From positions 186,001-250,000 of the forward strand of contig JAPLKS010000009.1 in assembly GCA_026387915.1 (NCBI GenBank): 64,000 nt of DNA, given 5' to 3'. Shown piece after piece: positions 39,382 through 49,481 of the stretch. The translations under genes and the position numbers were made by a program. Positions within the stretch are counted from its first letter, which is position 1, and each line of letters opens with the position of its first letter. Origin of the DNA: Gemmatimonadota bacterium (GTDB lineage Bacteria > Gemmatimonadota > Gemmatimonadetes > Gemmatimonadales > Gemmatimonadaceae). The notes beneath the pieces were generated by a model. That model did no database searches. It was given only the letters and a program-made list of their open reading frames with translations, and had not been told where the DNA came from.

Positions 39382-40440
39382 TCAGCGCACCTCGATGGCG
39401 CGATCACCGCGCGGCAATACGACGCCAATCACCACCGCGCCTTCCACGCGCGCCTGATACTCCGCGACGCGCGCTTCGGGAATGGCGACGAGCAGTCCGC
39501 CGGACGTTTGCGGATCAACCAGAATCGCTTGCATGTCGGCGCTGGTACCGCCGAAATCCACCAGCGGTTCCAAATATTCGGCGTTGCGCTGTCCACCACC
39601 GGTGGTCGCGCGCACGGCCAATGCCTCGCGCGTTCCGGGGAGCAACGGCACCTCGGCGGCGTTGATGCGCAGCGTCACATTGCTCGCCCGAGCAATATGG
39701 GACGCATGGCCAAGCAAACCGAAACCCGTGACGTCGGTGGCGCAACGCAACTCCAGCGCGACGGCGGCGCGACTTGCCGTCGCGTTGAGCGTTGTCATCG
39801 ACTTCACGAGCGCCGCGTTTTCTGCCGCGCCGAGGAGACCACGTTTGGCGGCGGTGCTGAGTAATCCGGTGCCAATGGCTTTCGTGAGCACCAACACATC
39901 GCCGGCCTTCGCGCCCGCATTGGTGAGGACGCGCTGCGGATGCACGGTACCAGTCACCGAGAGCCCGTACTTCAGCTCTTCGTCGGTGATGGTGTGGCCG
40001 CCCACAATGAACGCGCCGGCCTCGTGCACCGCATCCTGCCCACCGCGCAACATCTCGGTGAGCACCTCGAGCGGCAGCTGCCCCACGGGGAAGCCGACGA
40101 TATTCATCGCCGTAATCGGCTCGCCTCCCATCGCGAACACATCGGAGAGCGCGTTGGTGGCCGCCACGCGACCAAAGTCGTACGGGTCGTCCACGATGGG
40201 CGCAAAGAAATCCACCGTCTGCACCAGTGCGAGCTCTGGCGTCAGCTGAAAAATACCGGCGTCATCGAACGTCTCGCGCCCAACGAGAATACGCGGATCA
40301 GTGCGCCGCTCGAGCGCACCTAGCGCGCGCGAGAGGTCGCCGGGCCCCATCTTGGCGGCACAGCCGGCGCACCGCGCGAACTCCGTGAGACGTACCACGT
40401 CGTCGCGCGTTGCCGCCAATCCCGTGTCGTCAGGCGTCAC
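39382..40440 (-). CDS. selD: Selenide, water dikinase
   Basis: Makes selenophosphate, the selenium donor for Sec-tRNA and selenouridine. The 352-residue product has the N-terminal site RCAGCAAKMGPGDL with Cys (not Sec) and the conserved Lys three residues later, DDAGIFQLTPELALVQTVDFF, SDVFAMGGEP, KAIGTGLL, DVTGFGLLGHASH and DPQTSGGLL. The start is taken as GTG at 40440, seven bases after the ridA stop. The longer frame to 40491 would overlap ridA by 44 bases. The tRNA-Sec gene follows directly, so this is a selenium-use locus; selA and selB are not in the window. Confidence 0.95.
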   Translation of the reverse strand: MTPDDTGLAATRDDVVRLTEFARCAGCAAKMGPGDLSRALGALERRTDPRILVGRETFDDAGIFQLTPELALVQTVDFFAPIVDDPYDFGRVAATNALSDVFAMGGEPITAMNIVGFPVGQLPLEVLTEMLRGGQDAVHEAGAFIVGGHTITDEELKYGLSVTGTVHPQRVLTNAGAKAGDVLVLTKAIGTGLLSTAAKRGLLGAAENAALVKSMTTLNATASRAAVALELRCATDVTGFGLLGHASHIARASNVTLRINAAEVPLLPGTREALAVRATTGGGQRNAEYLEPLVDFGGTSADMQAILVDPQTSGGLLVAIPEARVAEYQARVEGAVVIGVVLPRGDRAIEVR

Positions 40441-40447
40441 GGCCTGC

Positions 40448-40831
40448 TCAGCCGATTTTGGCGACGCATTCAATCTCCACACGCACGCCACGCGGCAGAC
40501 CGGCCACCGCCACCGTGGAACGGGCGGGGCGCGAGTTGCCGAGGTGCTTGGCGTAGACCTCGTTGACCTTGGCGAAGTCCGCCATGTCGGCGAGGAAGAT
40601 CGTGGTCTTCACCACTTCGCCCCACGACGCGCCGGCATTGCTCAGCACGGCACTGAGATTCTTCATCACCTGCTCGGCCTGCGCGCTCACGTCACCGTCC
40701 GCGACCTGCATCGTGACGGGATCGAGTGCAATCTGTCCGGCGGTAAACAGAAAGCCGCCGGCAACAGTGGCCTGCGAATACGGGCCGATCGCTTCTGGGG
40801 CATCGGCGGTGTGGAGGTAGCGCACGCTCAT
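40448..40831 (-). CDS. ridA: RidA-family reactive intermediate deaminase
   Basis: The 127-residue trimeric enzyme hydrolyses reactive enamine/imine intermediates (2-aminoacrylate type) formed by PLP enzymes. Signatures are APEAIGPYSQATVAGGFLFTAGQI near the N-terminus, KTTIFLADMADFAKVN and a C-terminal ARSTVAVAGLPRGVRVEIECVA with the substrate-binding Arg. Full family length. It lies between tatD (12 bases upstream) and selD (7 bases downstream), so the three are cotranscribed. Confidence 0.95.
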   Translation of the reverse strand: MSVRYLHTADAPEAIGPYSQATVAGGFLFTAGQIALDPVTMQVADGDVSAQAEQVMKNLSAVLSNAGASWGEVVKTTIFLADMADFAKVNEVYAKHLGNSRPARSTVAVAGLPRGVRVEIECVAKIG

Positions 40832-40843
40832 CGGGATTCCTTT

Positions 40844-41620
40844 TTATGCTTCGTGAAGTCCGAACAACCGCTGGGCATTCGCGGTAACCAGATCGCCGAG
40901 TTCGGAAGGCTCGGCGCCCCGGGCGGCGGCGACGCGTTCGACTGTGTGGGCGACCCAGGCGGGCTCGTTGCGCTTGCCCCGATTGGGGACGGGCGCGAGG
41001 TACGGCGCGTCGGATTCCACGAGCAGTCGATCATTGGGGACGAGACGCAACAGTTCGTCATCGGCCCACTTCTTGAACGTCACGATGCCGCTGAAGGAAA
41101 TGTACCATCCGGCCTCAAGCCCCGCGTAGGCCAGCGCGTGGGAGCCGGTGAAGCAATGCAGCACCCCGCGAATGCCTGCGGCGCCGGCTTCGCGCACCAT
41201 GGCGACGGTGTCGTCTTCCGCCTCGCGCGTATGTACGACCACGGGCCTGTTGGTGTCTTTGGCGAGCGCCAGTTGCTCGGCAAAAGCGCGCCGCTGGTAC
41301 GGGCGCGGGGAGTGATCGTAGTGGTAGTCGAGCCCGCATTCCCCAACCGCGACTGCGCCAGCATCGATCAAGGCGCGGAGGAGCGGGATGTCGCGCGCCG
41401 CATCGAACTCGGCGGCGTCGTGCGGGTGAACGCCGGCGGTAAAGCGCACAAAACCGGGATGCGCGTCGGCAATCAGCCGAGCGCGCTCCGCGGCCGCCAG
41501 CGACTCGCCAATGGCCACGAGTGCGACCGCGCCGGCCTCGCGGGCACGAGCGATCACCGCCGGTGCGTCGTCGGCAAAGGCGGGGTCGGCGAGGTGGGTG
41601 TGCGAGTCAATAAAGCGCAT
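40844..41620 (-). CDS. tatD: TatD-family metal-dependent hydrolase/DNase
   Basis: The 258-residue TIM-barrel hydrolase of the TatD family (metal-dependent DNase, associated with DNA repair and 3'-end processing). Metal ligands appear in order: DSHTHL (4-9), GECGLDYHYD with Glu, VVHTREAEDD, HCFTGS and VESDAPYL. Length and motif order are normal. First gene of the tatD-ridA-selD-tRNA-Sec unit, lying just after the secDF terminator. Confidence 0.95.
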   Translation of the reverse strand: MRFIDSHTHLADPAFADDAPAVIARAREAGAVALVAIGESLAAAERARLIADAHPGFVRFTAGVHPHDAAEFDAARDIPLLRALIDAGAVAVGECGLDYHYDHSPRPYQRRAFAEQLALAKDTNRPVVVHTREAEDDTVAMVREAGAAGIRGVLHCFTGSHALAYAGLEAGWYISFSGIVTFKKWADDELLRLVPNDRLLVESDAPYLAPVPNRGKRNEPAWVAHTVERVAAARGAEPSELGDLVTANAQRLFGLHEA

Positions 41621-41634
41621 AGGGATGTTTCGGA

Positions 41635-41670
41635 ATAAAAAAGCGGGGGAATGGCGATGGCCACTCCCCC
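41635..41670 (-). terminator. Terminator of the secDF operon
   Basis: An 11-bp stem with one G-T pair (41645-41655 with 41660-41670) is followed on the minus strand by GCTTTTTTATT. A second hairpin with GCCCGCTG/CAGCGGGC arms (41679-41686 with 41691-41698) lies between it and the secF stop and may assist or protect the 3' end. Confidence 0.85.
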
Positions 41671-41716
41671 ACTCTGCCGCCCGCTGCGTGCAGCGGGCAA
41701 GACAACTCGACGGACG

Positions 41717-42637
41717 CTACTTCCGCCCTTCGATCGCGCGGGGGTACTTCTTTTCGATCCAGAGGAGGATCGGCGACGCGACGTAGATGGAGCTGAACGT
41801 GCCGGTGAAGACGCCGAACGCCATCACCCACGCAAACGGACGAATGACTTCGCCGGCGAAAAAGAGCAGCGCCAGCGTAGAGGCGAACACGGTCGCGTGG
41901 GTCAGAATGGAACGCGGTAGCGTTTCGTTGACCGAGCGGTTGAGCGTGTCGTACAGCGCTTCCTTGCGGTTCTTGCGGAGGTTTTCGCGCACGCGATCGA
42001 AGATGATGATCGTATCGTTGAGCGAGTAACCAATCACGGTGAGCAGCGCGGCCACGACCGTCAGGGAGATCTCGAGGTGCAGGATCTTCATGAAAGCGAT
42101 TGTGGTCAGAATATCGTGCGCCGTGGCGACAACCGCCGCCACGCCGAAGCGCCACTCGAAGCGCCACGCCAGGTAGAGCAGCGTGATGCCGAAGGAGAAC
42201 AGGATGGCGATGAGTGCGCCGCGACGCAGTTCGGCACCCACGCGCGGGCCGACGACTTCACCGCGTCCGACCTTGAAGGCTCCCTTGCCGACAACGGACT
42301 CGACGACCGCCTGCACCGTACGCGAGGCGGCGTCGACGGCCTTGTCGCTGGCGTCACTCTGCACGCGAACCGTGTAGGTGCGAGCGTCGCCGAACTGCTG
42401 GATTTCGGCGCCCTTTAGGCCGCCGGCATCGAGCGCGTTACGGAGCGCCGAGATATCTGGCGCTTTGTCGAACTGCAACTGCATGAGCGTGCCGCCAGTG
42501 AACTCGATGCTGTAATCGAATCCGCCCTTGATGGCGAGCGACGTCAGGCCGATGGCGATAAACGCGACCGTGAGGACCACGGCCGTCTTCCACCAGCGGA
42601 TGAAATCGTACTTGGTGTCGTGGAGGATGCGCAGCAT
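41717..42637 (-). CDS. secF: Protein translocase subunit SecF
   Basis: Inner-membrane partner of SecD that uses the proton gradient to finish protein export through SecYEG. The 306-residue product has six membrane helices: TM1 near residue 20 (AVVLTVAFIAIGLTSLAI), then the SecD/F motif GFDYSIEFTGGTLMQLQF, and TM2-6 with VVGPRVGAELRRGA and SLNDTIIIFDRVREN. The ATG overlaps the secD stop by one base (TGATG), so it is translationally coupled. Confidence 0.96.
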   Translation of the reverse strand: MLRILHDTKYDFIRWWKTAVVLTVAFIAIGLTSLAIKGGFDYSIEFTGGTLMQLQFDKAPDISALRNALDAGGLKGAEIQQFGDARTYTVRVQSDASDKAVDAASRTVQAVVESVVGKGAFKVGRGEVVGPRVGAELRRGALIAILFSFGITLLYLAWRFEWRFGVAAVVATAHDILTTIAFMKILHLEISLTVVAALLTVIGYSLNDTIIIFDRVRENLRKNRKEALYDTLNRSVNETLPRSILTHATVFASTLALLFFAGEVIRPFAWVMAFGVFTGTFSSIYVASPILLWIEKKYPRAIEGRK

Positions 42638-44280
42638 CAGATGCTCAGCGTCTCGGCGGAGCGATTGCGGCTCAGCCAGAGGAGGAAGAAGGTGCGGACG
42701 ACGAAGATGGCAGAAACCATCGACGCCGCGATGCCGGCGAGGAGGGTGACGGCAAAGCCCTTCACCGGGCCGGTGCCGTATTGATACAGCACGGCGGCGG
42801 TGAGTGCCGTCGAAACGTTGGAGTCGATGATGGCGCTCATCGCGTGGCGGAAGCCTTCGTCGATGGCGGTGCGCACGGCCTTCCCGTGCACCAACTCTTC
42901 ACGAATACGCTCAAAGATCAGCACGTTGGCGTCCACCGCTATACCGATGGAGAGCACAAAGCCGGCGAGTCCCGGCAGCGTGAGCACCGCGCCGAATCCA
43001 GCGAGCGCGGCCAGCGTGAAGAGCACATAGAGCACCAGCGCGACCACGGCGAGCATGCCGGAGAAGCGGTAGTACACGAGCATGATGACGACGACGAGAC
43101 CGATGGCGATCACGCCGGCGAGAATACCCTTGTTGATGGAGTCTTGACCGAGGCTGGCACCAATCTGCCGGACCTCAGCCACCTTGAGCGGCGCTGGCAA
43201 CGCACCGGCGCGCAACACGAGCGCGAGATCCTGCGCGGCCTGCAGGTCGCCGCCACCCATCGTGATCTGACCACGCGTCCCGATGGCGCTCTTGATGACG
43301 GGCGCGCTCATCACGCGGTCGTCGAGCACAATGGCCATGTAGTCGTTGACGTGCTTGCCGGTTTCGTTCTTGAAGCGGCGCCCACCTTCGTTGTTCAGCT
43401 GGAACTCCACGACCGTGCCTTCGATCGGCACCGAGTTCGGCTTGGCATCGGTGAGGTACTCGCCGGTGATGATCGGGCGCGCGTCGAGCATGAAGATCGG
43501 GCGCAACCAGCGATTCCCAACGCTCACGGTGTCGACGCCCCACTTGAGCACCTTGCCAGGAGGCAACGCCGCCTGAATGTCAGCGTTCGCGAGATAGCCT
43601 TCGATCTCGGGCTGATCGGTGGTGGCAACGTAGTAGAAGCCCGGATACTGCGCCGGCGAAATGAGCCGTGCGAAGGGTCCGTTGGCCGCCGTCGTGGCCG
43701 TGTCGGCCGCCGACTTTTTCTTGGCAGAATCCGCCGCGCCAGCGAAGAGCGATTTGATTTCGCTCCCCTTTTTGGCGCTGTCGCCGCGCACATCAGGCGA
43801 GGCAGCCTTGGCGAGCTTCTTGTCCTTGATGATACCGTCGAGACGCGGCGCCACTTTTTCGAGCGCGCCGGTTTTGTCGGTAATCTGGAACTGGAGGAAG
43901 GCCGCCTTCTGCACGACGTCGGTGGCACGAGCCGGATCGTCAATGCCGGGGAGTTCCACGACAATGCGATCGGTGCCCACTTTCTGCACAACCGGCTCGG
44001 ACACGCCGAACTGGTCGATACGGGTGCGGACCACCTTCAGCGCACGATCGAGCGCTTCGGGCTTGTTGGCGACGGCGCCGCGCGACTCGTCGATCTCGAG
44101 GGCGAGGTGCATACCCCCACGGAGATCGAGTCCGAGCTTGAGCGGGACTTTTTTGACCGTATCATAGCCAAAGCCATCGGCACGCTTGACGCGTTCGATA
44201 GTCTGGCGCGGGAAGAGCGCCCATCCGGAGGCGACGATAAGCGCCGCGATCGTGAGCAGCCGGTACTTCAGGTTCGACAT
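42637..44280 (-). CDS. secD: Protein translocase subunit SecD
   Basis: The 547-residue inner-membrane protein has TM1 at the N-terminus, the motif [16 protein letters not shown] near residue 47, and a large periplasmic P1 region. The C-terminal TM2-6 block starts around residue 370, with [34 protein letters not shown], the hallmark of SecD. The periplasmic region contains a Lys/Ala/Asp-rich insert (about residues 150-200) that is poorly conserved. First gene of the secDF operon with a promoter at 44329-44357 and a terminator after secF. Confidence 0.96.
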   Translation of the reverse strand: MSNLKYRLLTIAALIVASGWALFPRQTIERVKRADGFGYDTVKKVPLKLGLDLRGGMHLALEIDESRGAVANKPEALDRALKVVRTRIDQFGVSEPVVQKVGTDRIVVELPGIDDPARATDVVQKAAFLQFQITDKTGALEKVAPRLDGIIKDKKLAKAASPDVRGDSAKKGSEIKSLFAGAADSAKKKSAADTATTAANGPFARLISPAQYPGFYYVATTDQPEIEGYLANADIQAALPPGKVLKWGVDTVSVGNRWLRPIFMLDARPIITGEYLTDAKPNSVPIEGTVVEFQLNNEGGRRFKNETGKHVNDYMAIVLDDRVMSAPVIKSAIGTRGQITMGGGDLQAAQDLALVLRAGALPAPLKVAEVRQIGASLGQDSINKGILAGVIAIGLVVVIMLVYYRFSGMLAVVALVLYVLFTLAALAGFGAVLTLPGLAGFVLSIGIAVDANVLIFERIREELVHGKAVRTAIDEGFRHAMSAIIDSNVSTALTAAVLYQYGTGPVKGFAVTLLAGIAASMVSAIFVVRTFFLLWLSRNRSAETLSI

Positions 44281-44328
44281 TCCGAAGCCGGAAAGGTGGT
44301 GAGAGAACAGGTTTTGTGAGAGCCTTAA

Positions 44329-44357
44329 ACAGTAGCGCCCGTACCAGGGATGGTCAA
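44329..44357 (-). promoter_or_regulatory. Promoter of secDF
   Basis: TTGACC (44357-44352), a 17-base spacer and TACTGT (44334-44329) on the minus strand, about 50 bases before the secD ATG. It sits between the ribF stop and secD, where a promoter is expected. Confidence 0.55.
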
Positions 44358-44388
44358 GCCGATGTTGGCTCGTGGCATAGGGTTGTGG

Positions 44389-45333
44389 CTAGAGCCCAAC
44401 CCGCGCCTGCCGGAGCGCCGAGCGGGCCATCTGCTCGTCCACCCCCAGTTGCCGAACCAACGCCTCGGCATTGGCGAATTTAGTCACATCGCGCAGTCGG
44501 CGCACGAAGTCGATCCTGACGCGCTGACCGTACCAATCGCCGTCGGTATCGAAGAGGTGCGCTTCGAGGATCGGCACCGGGTCGTCGAAGGTGGGGCGTG
44601 GTCCGAGGTTCACCATGCCCTCGTGGGAGCCGGTGCCGGTCTGCACCAGCACGGCGTAGACCCCCTCTGGCGGCATCAGTTTCCGCCCGGCGGCGCGCAC
44701 CACGTTGATCGTGCGAAAGCCGAGGGTCCGTCCGCGCGCTTTGCCGTGCGTGACCGAACCGCTCACGGCGTATGGACGGGCGAGGCCGTCGGTGGCGCGG
44801 GCGAGATCCCCTCCGGCGATGGCGCGACGGATGGACGTGGACGAGATGGGGCGGCCGTCCCGCCCCTGCACCGGCGGCACCACCGTGACTTGAAAGCCAC
44901 GCGAGGCACCAAGTTCGCGCAGGACGTCAGCGTCACCGGAGCGCCCGCGTCCGAAGCCGTGGTCGTAGCCGACCAGCAGCTCGCGCATTCCAAGGCGGCG
45001 CAGGAGGACTTCGTCGACAAACTGTGTGGCGTCGTAGGCCGCGAGTGTGCGCGTAAACGGATACACCACCGCGTAATCGAGGCGGCTCTCCACGAGCACC
45101 TCACTCTTTTCTTCGACTGTGGTGAGGAGCATCGGCGCGGCCGCGGGGTTCACGATCTCGAGCGGATGCGAGTCGAACGTCACGAGGACGCTGCGCAATC
45201 CAGTTTCCGCCGCGCGCGTGGCGAGCAAGTCGAGCACGAGCCGATGCCCGCGATGCACCCCGTCAAAGGTGCCAATGGTGAGCACCGTGCCGGGAATATT
45301 CGGCGGCAAGCCACTCGCAGCGCGCCAATCCAT
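44389..45333 (-). CDS. ribF: Bifunctional riboflavin kinase/FAD synthetase
   Basis: Converts riboflavin to FMN and FMN to FAD. The 314-residue product has the FAD synthetase domain (TIGTFDGVHRGHRLVL near residue 20, LLVGYDHGFGRGRSGD, ISSTSIRRAIAGGDL) and a C-terminal kinase domain from about residue 185 (GSVTHGKARGRTLGF, GVYAVLV, NLGPRPTF). The kinase nucleotide motif, usually G-F-P-T-A-N, reads GFRTIN here. Its ATG overlaps the truB stop by one base (TAATG). Last gene of the nusA-infB operon. Confidence 0.95.
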   Translation of the reverse strand: MDWRAASGLPPNIPGTVLTIGTFDGVHRGHRLVLDLLATRAAETGLRSVLVTFDSHPLEIVNPAAAPMLLTTVEEKSEVLVESRLDYAVVYPFTRTLAAYDATQFVDEVLLRRLGMRELLVGYDHGFGRGRSGDADVLRELGASRGFQVTVVPPVQGRDGRPISSTSIRRAIAGGDLARATDGLARPYAVSGSVTHGKARGRTLGFRTINVVRAAGRKLMPPEGVYAVLVQTGTGSHEGMVNLGPRPTFDDPVPILEAHLFDTDGDWYGQRVRIDFVRRLRDVTKFANAEALVRQLGVDEQMARSALRQARVGL

Positions 45334-46277
45334 TACGCCGCCGGTTCGCGCATCACCACGCGCGGCTGAAAGCGATCCCCTTGCTCGGACGTGCGGCGCT
45401 CGCCAAATGCCACGAGTTGTCCCGCGCTCGTGGCGCTGGCTGGGTCGAGAAGCGCGGCGTAACGGCCTTCCACACGGGCTTGCACATCGATGCCGCGTCC
45501 GATCTTCACGACTTCTTCTGCGGTCAACGCCTGGTGCGGATACCCCTCGAGCGCGTCCACAGCGGGCGCGAGGTTCGTGGAGCCACCGGCCTGTAACTGT
45601 TCCAGCGGAATGGCGCGCGCCAAACTAAAAACCCCCGCCCGATGCCGACGCAGCGCGGTAAGATGCGCGGCACTCCCCACGGCCCGCGCGAGATCGCGCG
45701 CGAGCGAGCGCACATACGTACCGCCCCCACACTCCACTCGCATCACGCATTGCGTGACGCCACCCTCCTGCTCCTCGAACGTCGAGAGCGAGAGCGCGTG
45801 GATCTGCACGGTGACGGGCGCGAGATTCACCTCGATGCCGGCGCGCGCGAGGGCATAGGCGCGCTCACCGTTGATTCGCTTGGCGGAATACGACGGCGGC
45901 ACTTGTGAGATCGCTCCAATGAGCGATGGCACGGCGGCGAGCAACGCGTCGCGTGTGGGGAGCGGTGCCTCGCGCGTCACGGCGCCGAGCAGATCTTCGG
46001 TGTCAGTTTCGGCGCCGAAGCGCACGACGGCCTCGTACACTTTGGGATCGTCGTTGACGTACTGCAGCAATCGCGTGGCACGCCCCACGAGCAGCACGAG
46101 CAGGCCGGTGGCGAAGGGGTCGAGTGTGCCGCCGTGGCCGATGCGTTTTTCGCCGAGGGCACGTCGTGCGACGCTCACCACGTCGTGCGATGAGACGCCC
46201 GCCGGTTTGTCGACGAGCAGGACGCCGTCGGCGCCCTTACTCGGGCGTTTCGTCGGCTTTGGGCTTGACGCTGGCAA
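45333..46277 (-). CDS. truB: tRNA pseudouridine(55) synthase TruB
   Basis: Makes pseudouridine 55 in the T loop of tRNAs. Motifs are GVLLVDKPAGVSSHDVV, KRIGHGGTLDPFATGLLVLL with the catalytic Asp, RFGAETDTED, SQVPPSYSAKRINGERAYALAR and VECGGGTYVRSLARDL. Core length is about 300 residues, with a PUA-like C-terminus. No ATG or GTG fits near the expected N-terminus; TTG at 46277 (LPASSPKPTKRP before KGADGVLLVD) is the most plausible start and overlaps rbfA by 41 bases. The open frame up to 46439 is out-of-frame rbfA. The start is uncertain, the function is not. Confidence 0.9.
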   Translation of the reverse strand: MPASSPKPTKRPSKGADGVLLVDKPAGVSSHDVVSVARRALGEKRIGHGGTLDPFATGLLVLLVGRATRLLQYVNDDPKVYEAVVRFGAETDTEDLLGAVTREAPLPTRDALLAAVPSLIGAISQVPPSYSAKRINGERAYALARAGIEVNLAPVTVQIHALSLSTFEEQEGGVTQCVMRVECGGGTYVRSLARDLARAVGSAAHLTALRRHRAGVFSLARAIPLEQLQAGGSTNLAPAVDALEGYPHQALTAEEVVKIGRGIDVQARVEGRYAALLDPASATSAGQLVAFGERRTSEQGDRFQPRVVMREPAA

Positions 46278-46608
46278 GGAGCGTCTCGATGCGCGCCGCG
46301 CGCGCGATGCTGTCGTCCATCTTGAACGTGATGTGCGGCGCCAGTCGCAGTTTGAGCGCGCGCCCCACGGGGCCACGCAGCGACGAGGCCACGGACTGTA
46401 ACCCTTCCATGGTCGTCGTCTTTTCGTCGTCCGTGCCATACACGCTCACGAACACCATCGCCGATCCGAGGTCGCGCGACATCTCAACCCCGGTGACAGT
46501 GACGAGCCCCTTCACACGCGGGTCGCGCACGCCAGCCGCCAAGGCCGCCGCGATTTCCTCGCGTACGGCCTCCGCGACCCGGTCGGGACGTCGCGTATCG
46601 CGCGGCAC
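46237..46608 (-). CDS. rbfA: Ribosome-binding factor A
   Basis: Cold-response factor that binds the 5' region of 16S rRNA during 30S maturation. GTG at 46608 shares its G with the infB stop (TAGTG) and gives a 123-residue protein beginning [20 protein letters not shown], the family N-terminus. KH-like core motifs are RVKGLVTVTGVEMSRDLGSAMVFVS and KLRLAPHITFKMDDSI. The longer frame from 46659 would overlap infB by 52 bases and was not chosen. Confidence 0.95.
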   Translation of the reverse strand: MPRDTRRPDRVAEAVREEIAAALAAGVRDPRVKGLVTVTGVEMSRDLGSAMVFVSVYGTDDEKTTTMEGLQSVASSLRGPVGRALKLRLAPHITFKMDDSIARAARIETLLASVKPKADETPE

Positions 46609-49463
46609 TAGTTGCCCGGCGAGTCGAGCGTGCGAGCGACCGATTCCTTGCGGTAGCACTCGAACATGTCACCGACCTTCACGTCATTGAAGTTGTCGAT
46701 GCCGATACCGCATTCGAAGCCGTCCTTCACTTCCTTGGCGTCGTCCTTGAAGCGACGGAGCGATCCGATGGTGCCGTCGTACACTTCGACGCCGTTGCGC
46801 ATCACGCGCACACGACCCTGCCGGTTGATCACGCCGCTGCGCACGTACGAACCGGCAATGGTGCCGATCTTGGACACCTTGAACACTTCGCGCACTTCGG
46901 CTTCGCCGTAGATGACTTCCTTCTCATCCGGGCGCAGCATGCCTTCGAGCGCCGCACGCACATCGGCGACGGCCTCGTAAATGATCTTGTACAGCTTGAT
47001 GTCGACGCCTTCGCGCTCAGCGGCCGTACGCGCCTTGGTGTCGGGGCGCACGTGGAAGCCGATGATGATGGCACCGGACGCCTTGGCGAGCAGAATATCG
47101 CCTTCGGTGACCGCGCCGACCGCACGCTGAATGACCTCGACTTGCACTTCGGCCGTCGACAACTGTTGCAGCGCGTCGGCGAGTGCTTCCGCCGGGCCGC
47201 CTTGGTCGGCCTTGATGACAAGCTTGAGCGTGCGCTTCTGGCCGCCCTCACCGGTCTGCGACATAAAGTCTTCGAGCGACACCGCCCCCTTGGCGGTACG
47301 ACGGCTCTTGGCTTCGCGGTCGAGCCGCTCGCGACGCTGCGCGATTTCGCGGGCTTCCATGGAATCTTCCACCACCAAGAACTGATCGCCGGCCATCGGC
47401 ACTCCCGTCATGCCGAGCACCTGCACCGGCATCGCCGGTCCAGCGCTCTTGACGATCTTGCCGCGCTCGTCGAGCAGTGCGCGCACGCGTCCGGAGAAGA
47501 GTCCGCAAATGAAGTCGTCACCGACCTTCAGCGTTCCGTTCTGGACGAGCACGGTCGCGACCGGACCCTTCCCGGCGTCAAGCTGCGCTTCCACCACGGA
47601 GCCCGTGGCGCGACGATCGGGATTGGCCTTGAGATCGAGGATTTCGGCCTGGAGCAGAATCTGCTCGAGCAGTTCCTTGACGTTCGTTCCCTTCTTGGCC
47701 GAGATCTCCTGATGAAGCGTTTGGCCGCCGAACTCTTCGAGCACGACACCGTGGCTCAGGAGTTCCTGCTTGACCTTGAGCGGATTTGCCGCTGGCAGGT
47801 CGCACTTGTTGATAGCAACGATCATCGGCACGCCGGCGTTCTTGGCGTGCGAAATGGCTTCGATGGTCTGCGGCATGATCGAGTCATCCGCCGCCACGAC
47901 GAGCACGACGATGTCCGTCACCTGCGCACCGCGCGCACGCATGGCCGTGAAGGCTTCGTGGCCCGGCGTGTCGAGGAAGGTGATCTGCTTTTCGCCCGCG
48001 ACGGTGACGTTGTAGGCACCGATGTGCTGCGTAATGCCACCGGCTTCGCCGGCGACGACGTTGGCCTTGCGGACGTAATCGAGGAGCGACGTCTTGCCGT
48101 GATCCACGTGGCCCATGATGGTGACAATGGGCGGACGGAACTTGAGGTCTTCGACGGCGTCCTTGACGACCTCTGTTGGCGAGGCCGCGTAATCTTCTTC
48201 GCGCTCGGCGTTGAAGCCGAACTCGCTGGAAATCATTTCGATCTGGTCGAAGTCAAGGCGCTGGTTGATGGTGACCATCAGCCCCAAGCTCTTGAATGCG
48301 AACGAGACGATCTGCGTGGCGGGAATCTTGAGAATGTCGGCGAGTTCATTGACCGTGATGAACTCGTTGACGCGCACAAGTTTCTTCTCGCGCTCGGCCA
48401 TCTCGGCGCGCTGCGCTTCGAGCTCTTCACGCCCCGAGTCATCGCGACCGCCGCGACGCTTGGCGACCGGTCCGCCCATCTGGCGCATGGTGCGCGAGAT
48501 GTTGGCCGACACGGCTTCCTGATCGACCTGCCCACGCTTGCCCTTCTTGCGACGCGGACCAGAGCTCGGCGCACCGCTTCCCATCGGCGGTCCACCCATG
48601 CCACCGCCCGTGGGGCGACGGTCATCACGACGCGAGACGCCACCACCACTGCCGCTCCCTGGCGTCGCCGAGGCAACGGGACGCGGCGGGAAGGGCAAAC
48701 CACTGCCACCGCCACCCTGACCCGGACGCTGACGCGGCGCGCCAGGGACGATCGGGCGAGGACGCGGACGGCTTGGCATGGACGGCTCAGACGAACCCGT
48801 CGAGTACGGCACCGACGGCGGAGCCGGAGGAGCCGACGGAACTGACGGAGCAACAGGAGCGGGCGGCGCAACCGGAGCCGATGGCGCAACAGGTGCGACG
48901 GCAACCGGCGCAACGTCCTTCGGCGCGGCAGGAGTCAGCGGTTCGACGACCGGCGCGGCCTTTGGCGGAACGACGGCCTCAACGGCAGACGCAGCTGTGG
49001 TCGGCGGCGTGGCCGGTGCCTTGGCTTCGGGCGCAACAGGAGCCACAACGACGGGCGCGGGCGCCTCGACGACAGGTTCCGGCACGACGACGTCTGCCTT
49101 GCGGCGACGCGTGGAGGCCGGACGTGGCGCTTCTGGCTCAGGCGTGGGCTCGGGGGCCGGTTCGGCCTTTTTACGAGCTGCCGGTTTTTTGGGCTTGGTG
49201 GGCGCCTCGGCCTCAGCGGAAGGCGCATCGACGGCCGCGGTGGTGCGCCGACGACGCGCGGGCGTCGCCGACGGCTCTGCGGCCTTGGCGCTGCGTACGC
49301 GCTTCTCGCGCTCCCAGCGCGCACGCACGCGTGCCGTCTGGTCGTCGGTCAGTGGCGTCAGATGGCTACGAACGACGACATCGAGTGCACGAAGCATCCC
49401 GATGACTTCGTCGCTCTCAATGCCGAACTCGGCGGCCAACTCATGAACCCGAAGCTTGCTCAA
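46608..49463 (-). CDS. infB: Translation initiation factor IF-2
   Basis: GTPase that places initiator tRNA on the ribosome. The 951-residue protein has an N-terminal IF2_N module ([20 protein letters not shown], residues 3-50) and an Ala/Pro/Val-rich linker to about 330. A second IF2_N follows ([18 protein letters not shown]), then the G domain near residue 450 with [22 protein letters not shown] and NKCD, and the beta-barrel and C-terminal domains ending [16 protein letters not shown]. The long linker is the only unusual feature. It is followed by rbfA with a one-base overlap. Confidence 0.97.
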   Translation of the reverse strand: MSKLRVHELAAEFGIESDEVIGMLRALDVVVRSHLTPLTDDQTARVRARWEREKRVRSAKAAEPSATPARRRRTTAAVDAPSAEAEAPTKPKKPAARKKAEPAPEPTPEPEAPRPASTRRRKADVVVPEPVVEAPAPVVVAPVAPEAKAPATPPTTAASAVEAVVPPKAAPVVEPLTPAAPKDVAPVAVAPVAPSAPVAPPAPVAPSVPSAPPAPPSVPYSTGSSEPSMPSRPRPRPIVPGAPRQRPGQGGGGSGLPFPPRPVASATPGSGSGGGVSRRDDRRPTGGGMGGPPMGSGAPSSGPRRKKGKRGQVDQEAVSANISRTMRQMGGPVAKRRGGRDDSGREELEAQRAEMAEREKKLVRVNEFITVNELADILKIPATQIVSFAFKSLGLMVTINQRLDFDQIEMISSEFGFNAEREEDYAASPTEVVKDAVEDLKFRPPIVTIMGHVDHGKTSLLDYVRKANVVAGEAGGITQHIGAYNVTVAGEKQITFLDTPGHEAFTAMRARGAQVTDIVVLVVAADDSIMPQTIEAISHAKNAGVPMIVAINKCDLPAANPLKVKQELLSHGVVLEEFGGQTLHQEISAKKGTNVKELLEQILLQAEILDLKANPDRRATGSVVEAQLDAGKGPVATVLVQNGTLKVGDDFICGLFSGRVRALLDERGKIVKSAGPAMPVQVLGMTGVPMAGDQFLVVEDSMEAREIAQRRERLDREAKSRRTAKGAVSLEDFMSQTGEGGQKRTLKLVIKADQGGPAEALADALQQLSTAEVQVEVIQRAVGAVTEGDILLAKASGAIIIGFHVRPDTKARTAAEREGVDIKLYKIIYEAVADVRAALEGMLRPDEKEVIYGEAEVREVFKVSKIGTIAGSYVRSGVINRQGRVRVMRNGVEVYDGTIGSLRRFKDDAKEVKDGFECGIGIDNFNDVKVGDMFECYRKESVARTLDSPGN

Positions 49464-49481
49464 ACTACCTCCGTTATGCGA

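Noticed and set aside
42781-44319. 512-codon plus-strand frame
   Set aside because: Antisense to secD; no domain and His/Asp/Glu/Arg-rich shadow composition.
47052-48845. 597-codon plus-strand frame
   Set aside because: Antisense to infB, whose GTPase motifs are unambiguous.
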